37,024 bases of DNA, from the NCBI GenBank assembly GCA_022510705.1, contig JAFLSX010000001.1, forward strand, positions 77,736 to 114,759. The letters are read 5' to 3'. Position numbers and translations under genes: made by a program. The DNA comes from Lachnospiraceae bacterium (lineage in GTDB: Bacteria > Bacillota > Clostridia > Lachnospirales > Lachnospiraceae). Shown piece after piece: positions 24,438-35,479 of this stretch. How positions within the stretch are numbered: the stretch's first letter is position 1; each line of letters begins with the position of its first letter. A model generated the notes under the pieces. It was not told the origin of the DNA. It searched no databases and saw nothing but the letters and a program-made list of their open reading frames with translations.

Positions 24438-26684
24438 CTATAAGCTTCCGTAACAGGGAAAGGACAATATGACTTTAAATAAATCACCGTCACTTTCCAA
24501 TTTAAATTCTCCACCCTGCAGCTGTGTCAGGCTTTTTGCAATGGCAAGTCCCAACCCGCTGCCCTCCGTATTACGGGAAGAATCCCCTCTGACAAAACGC
24601 TCTGCTAATTCTGCCACATCCATGGTAATTTCCGAGGCAGAAATATTTTTTAAGGAAATGACAATTTGCCCTTCCTTTACATTTCCCTGCACATATACCC
24701 TGGTACCGGGCATGGCGTATTTGACAATATTTTGAAACAGATTTTCAAAAATCCGATAGGTCTTCTGACTGTCCAAGGATACGATGACCTTTTCTTCGGG
24801 TAATTCCATCCTAATATCCAGCCCTGCTTCTTCTAACTTATCGGACATCTCCAACCGGACTTGTTTCACCAGATGACAAATATCTATATTCATATACCGC
24901 AAATTGACATTTCCGCTGGTGGCTTTGCTGACTTCAAACAGATCCTCAATGAGCACCTTTAACCGCAGTGCTTTCCGCTCTAAGATATCCAGATATTCCC
25001 GCTTCTGCTCCTCGGTGGTATTCTCGTCCTTCATTAAATCCACATAGGTGGTAATAGCCGTCAGAGGCGTTTTTAAGTCATGGGATACATTGGTGATCAA
25101 CTCCGTCTTCATCCTCTGGCTTTTTGTTTCCGCTTCCACCGCATTCTTAAGGCCTCCCTGAATCGTCAAAAGTTCTTCCTTTAAGGGATTAAACATCCCT
25201 AAATCTTCCTTGATCTCCACGTTTAAATTCCCTTCGGAAATCTGATGGATCCGAAACAGGAGCAGTTGATATTTTTTCTGAATCCTGCTCACATAAACTT
25301 TTAACAGGATATAGAGCACAATGGAATAGACCACCGTTACGGGAAGGCCTCCCACCCACAACAGGCTGATTCCAAACAAGATTAGCGCATTGATGATCAC
25401 GATCTTTAAAATCGTCCTTTTTACTTTTTTGGAGACCACAATATTTTCCCATGATTCAATGAGCTTTAAAAACAGCCGTTTACAGAAAGGGAAGAAACGG
25501 TATATCAGACTGTACTCCTGAATGTATCTTTTGATCCCCTTTCCTATAAGCGGTCTTAAGCATACTCCCAGATAAAAAGCAAACAGGAACAGTAAATACA
25601 GCAGCATTCCGTGACGAAGCCATGCGAGCTTCTCTGCGGCGCTTTCGGAAACTCCCAGAATATTCTGTATGCCCGAAGTGTACGCCCTTTCCAACAGACC
25701 GGCTATCTCATATACAAAATGGTCAACAAACACGATCAACAATGATAAAAGGAAGAGAAACAATTCCAAAGGCAGTCTGAATATCCTGTATACGGACAAG
25801 GATTTCCCCGCCAGTTTCTGTAAGGGCAGAAACAACGCAAAAAGCCCTGCAAAGAGGCAGGCCGCCAGAATCCAATTGCTAATACCGGATATCTCATAAG
25901 CGGTGTAAATACTCATGATAGGGAAATAGCCCCCAAGCTCACCCTGTGTGATCTGGTCCCATGTCTTCTGTGTAATACCGTAAATGATCCGGCAGTTTCG
26001 GGGACCGTCCCCATATTGCTGAATATCGTATTGATTATACCGAAACATACTGTATCCGCTGTCCAGCAGATAATCTTCCAAAAGTCCGTTTCTGACCCAA
26101 AAACAATCCGATGCGTTCTTTATTAACAGATCCGTATCCTTGGATTGTGCGTCGACAATATTGGCATAGCCCTTTTCGTCAAAGAGTATTTCCAAATAAT
26201 AGAAGTAATCTGCTTTCTCTAATATGCCCGTTACGGTATTGCTCATGGAACTTCCGGTTTCCAGATCTTCGATGTAATAATCGTAGATACCAAATTCTCT
26301 TAATTCATTGTTTTCCACCGAATACTTCATAACAGAATCAAAGAGCTGTTTTACATATGCCGCTGCGGCTTCCGTATCGGCATATTCTCCATCCAGTCTG
26401 CGCAGACTCCTTGTAAAGCCCTGTATATCCGTAATATAGAGGTCCGAATACTGCTGGGGCTCTCCTGTCAGCTTCTCCTGTAAATTTTTATACAGCACAT
26501 AGTTTCCCTTAAGCAATTCCTTTAAGGACTCTCCGTACTCAAAAGGATTCTGCCTATTGACTTTTGCATACTCTTTGACAATGCCGTAGGTACTCATGAT
26601 GATCATCATCGCCATAAACGGTATCAACAGTGAGACGGCGATCAACAGTAATAACTTTTTGGTTTTTATGCTTTTTTCCTCCAC
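24438..26684 (-). CDS. membrane sensor histidine kinase
   Basis: 748 residues. A first membrane helix (~10-30) is followed by an external sensor region (~31-265), three or four more helices up to ~375, a second membrane pair (~425-470), a HAMP-like linker (ISEGNLNVEIKEDLG), then HisKA with SHDLKTPLTA, phospho-acceptor His535. The HATPase domain has the N box FENLFQNIVKYA and GSGLGLAIAKS. It pairs with the response regulator encoded just upstream. The signal is unknown; the external region shows no domain I recognise. The likely start is GTG 26682-26684, with poor binding-site spacing. The lipid operon begins 88 bases after its stop. Confidence 0.93.
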   Translation of the reverse strand: MEEKSIKTKKLLLLIAVSLLIPFMAMMIIMSTYGIVKEYAKVNRQNPFEYGESLKELLKGNYVLYKNLQEKLTGEPQQYSDLYITDIQGFTRSLRRLDGEYADTEAAAAYVKQLFDSVMKYSVENNELREFGIYDYYIEDLETGSSMSNTVTGILEKADYFYYLEILFDEKGYANIVDAQSKDTDLLIKNASDCFWVRNGLLEDYLLDSGYSMFRYNQYDIQQYGDGPRNCRIIYGITQKTWDQITQGELGGYFPIMSIYTAYEISGISNWILAACLFAGLFALFLPLQKLAGKSLSVYRIFRLPLELFLFLLSLLIVFVDHFVYEIAGLLERAYTSGIQNILGVSESAAEKLAWLRHGMLLYLLFLFAFYLGVCLRPLIGKGIKRYIQEYSLIYRFFPFCKRLFLKLIESWENIVVSKKVKRTILKIVIINALILFGISLLWVGGLPVTVVYSIVLYILLKVYVSRIQKKYQLLLFRIHQISEGNLNVEIKEDLGMFNPLKEELLTIQGGLKNAVEAETKSQRMKTELITNVSHDLKTPLTAITTYVDLMKDENTTEEQKREYLDILERKALRLKVLIEDLFEVSKATSGNVNLRYMNIDICHLVKQVRLEMSDKLEEAGLDIRMELPEEKVIVSLDSQKTYRIFENLFQNIVKYAMPGTRVYVQGNVKEGQIVISLKNISASEITMDVAELAERFVRGDSSRNTEGSGLGLAIAKSLTQLQGGEFKLESDGDLFKVILSFPCYGSL

Positions 26685-26722
26685 CTTTGCACCATGCCTT
26701 TCTGCCGCATGTAAACTTATGG

Positions 26723-27442
26723 CTATTGTTTCTCAATCTTATATCCCACACCCCAGACTACCTTTAAGTATTTGGGATTTCTGGGATCGATCTCAATCTT
26801 CTCCCTGATATTGCGCACATGTACCATGATGGTATCGGTATTGACCGCTTTTTCGTTCCAGATTCTTTCGTATATCTCATCCGCCGAAAATACTCTCCCT
26901 GGATTTTTAATGAGGAGTTGAACAATCTTAAATTCCATAGGCGTCATTTTGACCGGTCTGCCATCCACGCTAACCTCCACTGTCTCCTCATTCAGTTCTA
27001 AACCGCCTATGGTAAACACATGCTCGTTAAGTTCCTTTTTTGTAGCATTTGAATATTGTGAATATCTGCGCAGTTGGGAATTTACCCTGGCTAAGAGTTC
27101 CATGGGGGTAAATGGTTTTGTGACATAGTCGTCAGCTCCCATATTCAGCCCCAGAATCTTATCCACTTCTTCGGATTTTGCCGAAAGCATAATAACGGGA
27201 AACTCAAGTCCCTCTTCCCGCATTTTCATTAACATGGTAATACCGTCCATCACGGGCATCATAATATCCACGATTGCCAGATGGATTTCAGTCTCCTTAG
27301 CTGCTTTCAGTCCTTCTGCACCATTGGCTGCCTGCACCACCTTATAACCCTGATTCTTTAAATAGATTTCAATACCTTCTCTGATTTCTTTATCATCTTC
27401 CACAATTAAAATACAATGCTTTTCTTCCAATATCTCCACCAT
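26723..27442 (-). CDS. OmpR/PhoB-family response regulator
   Basis: 239 residues. Receiver domain with acidic pocket EDD (15-17), phospho-acceptor Asp59 (IVDIMMP), LSAKS and Lys109 (VTKPF). The winged-helix DNA-binding domain (~135-237) ends KYLKVVWGVGYKIEKQ, typical of OmpR/PhoB. It should act as a transcription factor phosphorylated by the kinase gene 38 bases downstream. The ATG at 27442 has AAGG directly adjacent; the GTG one codon later is an alternative start. Confidence 0.95.
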   Translation of the reverse strand: MVEILEEKHCILIVEDDKEIREGIEIYLKNQGYKVVQAANGAEGLKAAKETEIHLAIVDIMMPVMDGITMLMKMREEGLEFPVIMLSAKSEEVDKILGLNMGADDYVTKPFTPMELLARVNSQLRRYSQYSNATKKELNEHVFTIGGLELNEETVEVSVDGRPVKMTPMEFKIVQLLIKNPGRVFSADEIYERIWNEKAVNTDTIMVHVRNIREKIEIDPRNPKYLKVVWGVGYKIEKQ

Positions 27443-27516
27443 CCTTAATCATACATACAAGATATTTCATCCTAAATACTTTATCATAATACCCGTAAAA
27501 TAGAAATTATGAGTAT

Positions 27517-27554
27517 AGAAAAAACCAAAGAATTTCTAAAGAAATTCTCTGGTT
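27517..27554 (-). terminator. strong intrinsic terminator after ilvC
   Basis: On the minus strand a 14-bp stem (AACCAGAGAATTTC with GAAATTCTTTGGTT, one G-T pair) and loop TTTA, followed by TTTTTCTATAC. A smaller hairpin, AACAGGA-like (27562-27579), precedes it. It ends the ilvBNNC transcript before the response regulator gene. Confidence 0.9.
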
Positions 27555-27610
27555 TTCCTCGACAGGAAATAAATCCTGTTATTTACTCTATCTGATTTTT
27601 ATAGTGTAAA

Positions 27611-29211
<1,601 letters not shown>

Positions 29212-29274
29212 AATTTTATCCTCCGCTGCAATTCATCCCTTAATTCCTAACTATAGCAATACTTTTCCCGCTTG

Positions 29275-29763
29275 TCAACCATCGCTCTCGCTACACTTTG
29301 TCAGAGCCAAGGTTCCCGTGCGGGCCACTTCCACAATACTGATGGAAGAAAGCATTCCCAGGAACAGTCTGATGCGCTCCGGCACATCGCAGACCTGGAT
29401 CATCATCTGGTTTTTGGACATATCCACAATATCCGCTTTCATCACTTCACAGATTTCCATGATTTCCCTGCGGGTGCTCTTATTGTATTTCACTTTGATA
29501 AGCATCAATTCCCTGCTGATACTCTGCGCTTCATCAAAGGTACGCACCTTGATCACATCCAGCTTTTTGTTGAGCTGTTTTTCAATCTGCTCTACGGTAC
29601 GCTCATTGCCGCTGCTTACAATAGTCATACAGGAAACAGCGGAATCATCCGTCTCTCCCACTGCCAGACTATCTATATTAAAGCATCTGCGGGAAAAGAG
29701 TCCGGCCACCTTACATAACACACCGGAACGGTTTTCCACAAGTACGGAATATATCTTCTTCAT
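29275..29763 (-). CDS. acetolactate synthase small subunit paralogue, copy 2
   Basis: 162 residues from the ATG at 29761-29763 with GGGAGAG upstream; a longer frame reaches back into ilvB. ACT domain YSVLVENRSGVLCKVAGLFSRRCFNIDSLAVGE followed by SGNERTVEQIEKQLNKKLDV, clearly IlvN-like but well diverged from copy 1. The C-terminal part (MKADIVDMSKNQMMIQV...) also fits the family. It starts 18 bases after ilvB, so it is likely the direct partner. Why two regulatory subunits are kept is not clear. Confidence 0.9.
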   Translation of the reverse strand: MKKIYSVLVENRSGVLCKVAGLFSRRCFNIDSLAVGETDDSAVSCMTIVSSGNERTVEQIEKQLNKKLDVIKVRTFDEAQSISRELMLIKVKYNKSTRREIMEICEVMKADIVDMSKNQMMIQVCDVPERIRLFLGMLSSISIVEVARTGTLALTKCSESDG

Positions 29764-29780
29764 AGTAAATCTCTCCCTTT

Positions 29781-31397
29781 CTACTTCACCAAATCCATGG
29801 GATCTATCAGGCACTCTAAAAGCACAGATTCGTCCTTCTTTAAAAATTCATCCAATATCTCTTCCATATTCTGCCCATCCTTTAAACGTAAGAATGGCAT
29901 ATCATAAGCGGCCGCCAGTTTTTCCAGATCGGGGCTGCCGGACAAATCCACAACCGAATAATTGTCTTTATAGGTATAGTGCTGGTACTCCCTTACCATA
30001 CCCAGATAGTTATTCTTTAGGACAATGATCTTTACGGGAACCTGATGCTGTTTGATGGTGGCAAGTTCCATCATGGACATCTGGAAGGAACCGTCCCCGC
30101 AGACTGCAATGACCTGCTTGTCCATGGCGGCCAGCTTAGCACCCATGGCAGCGGGAATGGAATATCCCATGGTACCCATACCTCCGGAGGTCATGAACCT
30201 TCCTTGCTTTACAATATGGTAACCGCAGGACCAAATCTGATTCTGTCCCACATCCGCAACATATACACCGTCTTCTGCCATTTTTTCGGAAAGCCTTGTG
30301 ATAAAGGCTGCCGGATCCACATAGGCCGGATTGGGATTTCTCTTTGTTTCCATGCTGTCACGATATCCGTTTAGGCTATGAATCCACTCCTCATGTTCAC
30401 AGGTAAAATCCTGTTCCAGAAAATCTCTGAATATATGTCCTGCATCTCCTACCAAAGGAATAGTAGGGCCAGCATTTTTACCAATTTCTGCCGGATCTAC
30501 ATCCATATGCACCAAAACCTTGTTCTGAGTAATCAAATCCGGCTGACTGACAGCCCTGTCAGCTACTCTGGCACCGACCATTATGAGTAAATCGGATTCG
30601 TTCATGGCTCTGTTGGCATAGGCCTTACCGTTGTTTCCTACCATGCCGTAGTAAAAAGGATGTTTTGTAGGCATGACTCCGATTCCCATCATGGTAGAAA
30701 CCACGGGAATCCGATGTTTTTCTGCAAACTGCCGCAATTCCTCCTGTGCATCACTTAAAAGCACACCACCCCCCGCACAGATAATGGGACGTTTTGCATG
30801 CTCTAACTCTTTTACGACCTTCTTGATCTGTACGGCATGTCCTTTTACCGTAGGCTTATAGGTACGCATGGATACTTCCTCAGGGTAGGCAAAATGACCG
30901 ATGGCAGCATTCTGCACATCGATGGGCACATCAATTAACACCGGTCCTTTTCTGCCGGTATTGGCAATATAGAAAGCCTCTTTAAAAATTCTGGGAATAT
31001 CCTGTACATTTCTTACTAGATAACTGTACTTCACAAAGGACTCTACTGCTCCCGTAATATCGGCCTCCTGAAAAACATCACTGCCCAAGAGTTCACTGTT
31101 GACCTGTCCGGTAATACAGATAAGCGGAATACTGTCTGCAAATGCGGTCGCAATTCCCGTTATGACATTGGTTGCACCGGGACCGCTGGTGACGGCACAG
31201 ACTCCCGGTTTTCCCGTCATTCTGGCCATACCGCTGGCAGCATGAGCAGCATTCTGCTCGGTACGAATTAAAACAGTTCTGATATCGGACTGTAAAATAC
31301 TATTATAAAAAGGACAGATGGCAACGCCCGGATAGCCAAAAACAACTTCTACGCCCTCTGCTTCCAGACATTTGATCATTGCGTCAGCACCTATCAT
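29781..31397 (-). CDS. ilvB: acetolactate synthase large (catalytic) subunit
   Basis: 538 residues from the ATG at 31395-31397 with GGGAGG upstream. Thiamine-diphosphate enzyme: catalytic Glu47 (IRTEQNAAHAASG), GPGATNVITGIATA, FAD-region, and the TPP-binding motif GDGSFQMS...NNYLGMVREYQ near residues 430-465. The loop GYPGVAICPFY has Val where GG is usual. It condenses pyruvate with pyruvate or 2-ketobutyrate in the first common step of branched-chain synthesis. First gene of the ilv operon. Confidence 0.96.
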   Translation of the reverse strand: MIGADAMIKCLEAEGVEVVFGYPGVAICPFYNSILQSDIRTVLIRTEQNAAHAASGMARMTGKPGVCAVTSGPGATNVITGIATAFADSIPLICITGQVNSELLGSDVFQEADITGAVESFVKYSYLVRNVQDIPRIFKEAFYIANTGRKGPVLIDVPIDVQNAAIGHFAYPEEVSMRTYKPTVKGHAVQIKKVVKELEHAKRPIICAGGGVLLSDAQEELRQFAEKHRIPVVSTMMGIGVMPTKHPFYYGMVGNNGKAYANRAMNESDLLIMVGARVADRAVSQPDLITQNKVLVHMDVDPAEIGKNAGPTIPLVGDAGHIFRDFLEQDFTCEHEEWIHSLNGYRDSMETKRNPNPAYVDPAAFITRLSEKMAEDGVYVADVGQNQIWSCGYHIVKQGRFMTSGGMGTMGYSIPAAMGAKLAAMDKQVIAVCGDGSFQMSMMELATIKQHQVPVKIIVLKNNYLGMVREYQHYTYKDNYSVVDLSGSPDLEKLAAAYDMPFLRLKDGQNMEEILDEFLKKDESVLLECLIDPMDLVK

Positions 31398-31434
31398 GAT
31401 ATTTCCTCCCTTAACATAATTACGCATACACTAT

Positions 31435-31464
31435 ATTTTAGCACAGTAAAGTAATAACATTCAA
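31435..31464 (-). promoter_or_regulatory. ilv operon promoter
   Basis: Minus strand TTGAAT (31459-31464), an 18-base spacer and TAAAAT (31435-31440) with an extended -10 TGC. A 14-base perfect palindrome, ATGAAAATTTTCAT (31487-31500), lies about 22 bases upstream and may be a regulator site. No T-box or attenuator is visible in the 111-base gap. Confidence 0.6.
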
Positions 31465-31507
31465 CTATATTTTCATATGCAATTTCATGAAAATTTTCAT
31501 AGGTATC

Positions 31508-34009
31508 TTATTGAAACCGCTCTAATAACCTTCCGGCCAGTTTAACGGCTTCTGCAGCATCCTTGGAATAACCGTCGGCACCGATTTCCTCTGCATATTC
31601 CGGCGTTATCACCGCACCGCCCACCATTACTTTGGCTGTTACACCCTGTTCCTTTGCATAGGCGATCACTGCCTCCATCTGCTTCATAGTGGTTGTCATC
31701 AGGGCAGACAGCGCAATAATGGATGCATGGTGTTCCTTAGCAGCTTCTATGATTCTCTCCTTGGATACATCTTTCCCTAAATCAATTACCTGAAAGCCGT
31801 AATTCTTCAACATCAATGCTACAAGATTTTTTCCTATGTCGTGAATATCTCCTTCTACAGTAGCAATAACAATGACGGGCATATTTTCACCGGACTGCTC
31901 TTTCAGCATAAGAGGCTCCAATACTTCGATGGAAAGTTTCATAGCCTCCGCCCCTGCGATCAGCTGGGGTAAAAAGTATTTTCCTCTGTCAAAATAATCT
32001 CCCACCGTGTTAATAGCAGGTAAAAGCACTGTATCCAACAGTTCCTTGGGGTCCGCACCTGCTTTAAGCGCCTCTTTTGTCAGCTGAACGATCCCCTTCT
32101 TATTTCCTTTTAAAACCGCTTCCCGCAGCTTCTGCTTCTCAGGACTTAAAGCAAAAGTACCGTCTTCCACCTTAGGTACACTCTCTTGCTTTATATATTG
32201 AGGAGTACCCGTATGGGCAGTCAGCGCCGCTTTCTGCAGTTCCTGCTCCTTCTTAAACCTTTTCTCCTTTATGACTTCTGTATAGGAAATATACCGCATA
32301 TCCGCATCTTCTTTATTTAAGAGCAAGTCGGAAGCAAAAGCACAGCCCATCAACAGTTCCTGCGATGGATTTGCAATAGCCATGGTAAGTCCCGACTGAA
32401 TAGCCATGGTCAAAAAAGCAGTGTTCACATAACTTCTTTCCGGCATGCCAAAGGAAATATTGGAAAGACCACAGATAGTGGCAAATCCGGATTCCTTACA
32501 ATATCGGATGGTTTCTAACGTATCCACCGCAGCATTTTTATTCGCACCTACGGTATTAACAAGCCCGTCCACCACGATGTCCTCTTTCTGAAAACCGAGT
32601 TTTTCGGCACGCTCCCAGATTGTATGTATGATTTTCTTTTTTTCTTCCAAATCGGCAGGCAGTCCCTCGTCGGATAAAGGCAATAGAATAAACATTGCCC
32701 CATACTTTCGGACAATGGGTAATAGTTTCTCGAATTTTTCCTTCTCATAGGATACCGAATTCACCAATGCTCTGCCCGGATACCGGCGCAGAGCCTGTTC
32801 CAGAACGGAAATATGACTGGAATCTAAAGAAAGGGGCAGATTGGTAACGGTGGAAATCTCCTCCAAGGCTTTTAACATCATTTCCTTTTCATCGATGCCG
32901 CCCATCCCCATATTCACATCCAGAATCTGGGCGCCGCAGGCTTCCTGCTCCTCCGCAAAATCCTTGACCATATCCAAGGAGCCCTCTCTTAAGGCTTCCT
33001 GCAGTTTCTTTTTACCGGTAGGATTGATCCTCTCCCCCACAACAATAAAATTATCATCCAAGGAAAAGGAAATCGTCTGTCTTTCGGAAGAGAGATAGCG
33101 AAGATTCTTTCTCCCATTGTTCTTCTTTCCACGTAAAACGCCCAACGCCGTTTTTAAGCTTTTAATATATTCCGGCGTAGTACCGCAGCAACCGCCAAGA
33201 ATAGACGCACCTGCAGCGGCCAAGATCTTCATCTCCTCGGCAAAGGTCTCTGCATCCATGTCATAACAGGTATTTCCTTCCTGATCTACAAAAGGCAGCC
33301 CCGCATTGGGCTTAGCTATCACAGGTATCTGTACAGCTTCCGCCATAGCCGTGATCAGGCTGCTCATGGTAGCCGGACCGGTAGAACAGTTAGCACCAAT
33401 GGCATCCGCTCCCAGGCTCTCCAAGACCACCGCCGCAGTCAGAGCGTCGGTACCGAAAAGTGTACGTCCATCTCCTTCAAAAGTCATGGTAACCATAACC
33501 GGCAGTTCACAGATCTCTTTCGCCGCAATTAAGGCAGCTCTGGCCTCCTGAAGACTCATCATAGTCTCCACTACCAGCATGTCCACCCCTGCTTTGATCA
33601 ATGCATCTATCTGTTCTTTATATACTTCTACCAATTCTTCAAAATCCAGGGGACCGATGGGGGAAAGCTGCTCCCCCGTCATCGTAATATCCCCGGCTAT
33701 ATATGCTCTGTTATTTGCTGCCTGTTTGGATATATTCACCAGCTCTGCCGTCATCTCATAGAGTCTATCCTGCAGGCCGTATTCCGCCAACTTAATACGA
33801 TTTGCTGTAAAGGTGGGGGCATAGAGAATATTGCTGCCGGCCTCCACATAATCTTCCTGCAGTTTACGCATGATCTGCGGGTGTTCAAGTATCCACTCTT
33901 CCGGGCAGACTCCCGCGGGCATACCGGCTCTCATCAGATTGGAACCGGTTGCTCCGTCCAAATAAATTAAATTTTCAGCCGTCAAGGCCGCAAACTCCTG
34001 TTTTGTCAT
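31508..34009 (-). CDS. metH: cobalamin-dependent methionine synthase without reactivation domain
   Basis: 833 residues. Domain order: homocysteine-binding barrel (start LIYLDGATGSNLMRAGMP; zinc cysteines in GANCSTGP and LGGCCGTTP), pterin/methyltetrahydrofolate-binding barrel (VVGERINPTGKKKLQEAL, DVNMGMGG), then the cobalamin cap and binding domain with DIHDIGKN, ligand His723, and a final ~110-residue Rossmann-type region. The C-terminal AdoMet-binding reactivation domain of E. coli MetH (~1200 residues) is missing, as commonly seen in clostridia, where a separate reactivation protein is used. None is in the window. It makes methionine from homocysteine. The ATG at 34009 has only a weak upstream site. 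Confidence 0.95.
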   Translation of the reverse strand: MTKQEFAALTAENLIYLDGATGSNLMRAGMPAGVCPEEWILEHPQIMRKLQEDYVEAGSNILYAPTFTANRIKLAEYGLQDRLYEMTAELVNISKQAANNRAYIAGDITMTGEQLSPIGPLDFEELVEVYKEQIDALIKAGVDMLVVETMMSLQEARAALIAAKEICELPVMVTMTFEGDGRTLFGTDALTAAVVLESLGADAIGANCSTGPATMSSLITAMAEAVQIPVIAKPNAGLPFVDQEGNTCYDMDAETFAEEMKILAAAGASILGGCCGTTPEYIKSLKTALGVLRGKKNNGRKNLRYLSSERQTISFSLDDNFIVVGERINPTGKKKLQEALREGSLDMVKDFAEEQEACGAQILDVNMGMGGIDEKEMMLKALEEISTVTNLPLSLDSSHISVLEQALRRYPGRALVNSVSYEKEKFEKLLPIVRKYGAMFILLPLSDEGLPADLEEKKKIIHTIWERAEKLGFQKEDIVVDGLVNTVGANKNAAVDTLETIRYCKESGFATICGLSNISFGMPERSYVNTAFLTMAIQSGLTMAIANPSQELLMGCAFASDLLLNKEDADMRYISYTEVIKEKRFKKEQELQKAALTAHTGTPQYIKQESVPKVEDGTFALSPEKQKLREAVLKGNKKGIVQLTKEALKAGADPKELLDTVLLPAINTVGDYFDRGKYFLPQLIAGAEAMKLSIEVLEPLMLKEQSGENMPVIVIATVEGDIHDIGKNLVALMLKNYGFQVIDLGKDVSKERIIEAAKEHHASIIALSALMTTTMKQMEAVIAYAKEQGVTAKVMVGGAVITPEYAEEIGADGYSKDAAEAVKLAGRLLERFQ

Positions 34010-34044
34010 GGGAAAACCATCCTGTTATCTTATATGTTTTTCCC

Positions 34045-34073
34045 ATCATAACACGATTTTATCGATTGAGCAA
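34045..34073 (-). promoter_or_regulatory. metH promoter
   Basis: Minus strand TTGCTC (34068-34073), a 17-base spacer and TATGAT (34045-34050) with an extended -10 TGT, 36 bases before the ATG. I see no SAM or cobalamin riboswitch here. Confidence 0.6.
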
Positions 34074-34130
34074 ATATATCCATAAAATAGCGGAAATTCT
34101 TATAAGTTTCTTATGATTTTTATTCCTATA

Positions 34131-34159
34131 TTGATAAAAACAGGATAATATGTTAAATT
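34131..34159 (+). promoter_or_regulatory. promoter of the lipoprotein gene
   Basis: TTGATA (34131-34136), a 17-base spacer and TAAATT (34154-34159) with an extended -10 TGT. It is divergent from the metH promoter. Confidence 0.55.
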
Positions 34160-34193
34160 TTTTAATGTAGTAATGAACATGGAGGATGCAAAA

Positions 34194-34670
34194 TTGAAAA
34201 CAAAACTATTGCTGCTTTTGGTAACCGTGCTATTCTCTTTTACACTTGCCGGATGCGGTGAAGATCAGACGATCATTAGATTCCAAAACGATATTAATGC
34301 CTTCTGCAATAAGGTAGCTGAAATAGATGCCGGTATCAACAGTATTGATTCTCAATCAGAAACGGCCAGTGCTGAACTTTTGACCTATTTGGACCAATTG
34401 GATCAAGCTTTTAAAGAACTTTCCGAAATTTCAATTCCGAAAGAATATGCCTATATGGAACAGCTCACCTCCGAAGCCAGTTCCTATATGACAACAGCCG
34501 TAGAAGCATATCACGAAGCTTTTGAAGGTGATACTTTCAATGAACATACTGCAGAATATGCCAGAGAAAATTATGAAAGGGCCTATAAGCGAATAACGGT
34601 ACTTCTGCAGCTTTTACGCGGTGAGGAAGTCACAGGAGCCAATGTTGTCATAGAAAACGCTTCCGAATAG
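34194..34670 (+). CDS. small predicted lipoprotein of unknown function
   Basis: 158 residues from the TTG at 34194-34196, which has GGAGG eight bases upstream. An ATG at 34173 is possible but lies before that site. The signal peptide KTKLLLLLVTVLFSFTLAGC ends in lipobox LAGC with Cys21, so the protein is lipidated and anchored outside the membrane. The rest is acidic, almost all helix, with repeated spacing of Leu and Ala resembling a four-helix bundle. No family is recognised. It converges on the deacetylase gene with only nine bases between stops. Confidence 0.8.
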   Translation: MKTKLLLLLVTVLFSFTLAGCGEDQTIIRFQNDINAFCNKVAEIDAGINSIDSQSETASAELLTYLDQLDQAFKELSEISIPKEYAYMEQLTSEASSYMTTAVEAYHEAFEGDTFNEHTAEYARENYERAYKRITVLLQLLRGEEVTGANVVIENASE

Positions 34671-34679
34671 TTGATATGT

Positions 34680-35477
34680 TTATTCTATGAGATCTGACAA
34701 CGGCCTGAATTCATACCCCATCTCTTCCCATTTAGTGAGCAGTTCATCCAAGATTTCACCGTTTGTCTGAGATGTGCTATGCAGCAAAACAATGGCTCCG
34801 GGGTGAATCCGCCTAAGCAGCTTATCAAAGGCTTCCTCTTTAGTGGGTTGTGCATCTTGGTTCCAATCCACATAAGCCAAGCTCCAGAAAAAGGTACTAT
34901 ACCCCATTTCCTGTGCCATTCTTAAATTTTCCGTACTATATTTTCCTTGTGGCGGTCTGTAATACATAGCTAACTCTTCCCCGGTAATTTCCTGATAGAG
35001 TTCTGCTACGGAATCCATTTCTTTTTGGAAAGCGGACATATCCGATATCTTTGACATATCGGGATGGTGATATGTATGATTGCCAACACTGTGTCCTTCC
35101 TCTGCCATTCTCTTTACGATTTCCGGTGCTGATTCCAGAAAATGTCCCACAACAAAAAATGTGGCCGGCGCTTCATGCTTTTTTAAAGCATCTAAAATTG
35201 GTTCTGTATTTCCGTTTTCATAACCACAGTCAAAAGTCAAATAGATCACTTTTTCTTCTGCATTGCCAACATAATAAGCGTCATATTTCTTAAGCTCTGT
35301 AGCTGAAACATTTCCCGTGGGCTGTGCGCCCTCTCCTCCCGAAAAACCCAATCCCCAATTTTCTGCGGACAGTATCCTGACTTCAGCGTTGGTCTCCACA
35401 AAAGAAACCGCATAGCCGGCAAATCTTCCCAATAAAAACATTGCAGCAAACAAGAAAAATATCCAGAATTTTTTCAT
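34680..35477 (-). CDS. pdaA: PdaA-type polysaccharide deacetylase
   Basis: 265 residues. Signal anchor at residues ~4-24, then NWGLGFSGGEGAQPTGN, LKKYDAYYVG and YLTFDCGYENGNT, the PdaA pattern rather than a generic chitin deacetylase. The NodB domain has Asp83 (with Cys84 in the second-Asp position, which is Asn in Bacillus PdaA), HTYHH with His134 and His138, YYRPPQGKYS and a final LLHS. PdaA removes the acetyl group from N-acetylmuramic acid during formation of muramic lactam in the spore cortex. Its GAGG binding site lies inside a terminator-like hairpin. Confidence 0.9.
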   Translation of the reverse strand: MKKFWIFFLFAAMFLLGRFAGYAVSFVETNAEVRILSAENWGLGFSGGEGAQPTGNVSATELKKYDAYYVGNAEEKVIYLTFDCGYENGNTEPILDALKKHEAPATFFVVGHFLESAPEIVKRMAEEGHSVGNHTYHHPDMSKISDMSAFQKEMDSVAELYQEITGEELAMYYRPPQGKYSTENLRMAQEMGYSTFFWSLAYVDWNQDAQPTKEEAFDKLLRRIHPGAIVLLHSTSQTNGEILDELLTKWEEMGYEFRPLSDLIE

Positions 35478-35479
35478 AA

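Noticed and set aside
29318..30028. 236-codon plus-strand open frame opposite ilvN/ilvB
   Set aside because: It lies fully antisense to well-supported genes, has no ribosome binding site and no recognisable domain; its residue use is that of a shadow frame.
31398..31507. T-box or leader-peptide attenuator before ilvB
   Set aside because: Only 110 bases, no T-box core sequence, no run of Leu/Val/Ile codons and no terminator; just a promoter and a short palindrome.
34010..34172. SAM or cobalamin riboswitch upstream of metH
   Set aside because: The gap is AT-rich, only 163 bases, shared with a divergent promoter, and lacks the conserved cores and stems of these riboswitches.
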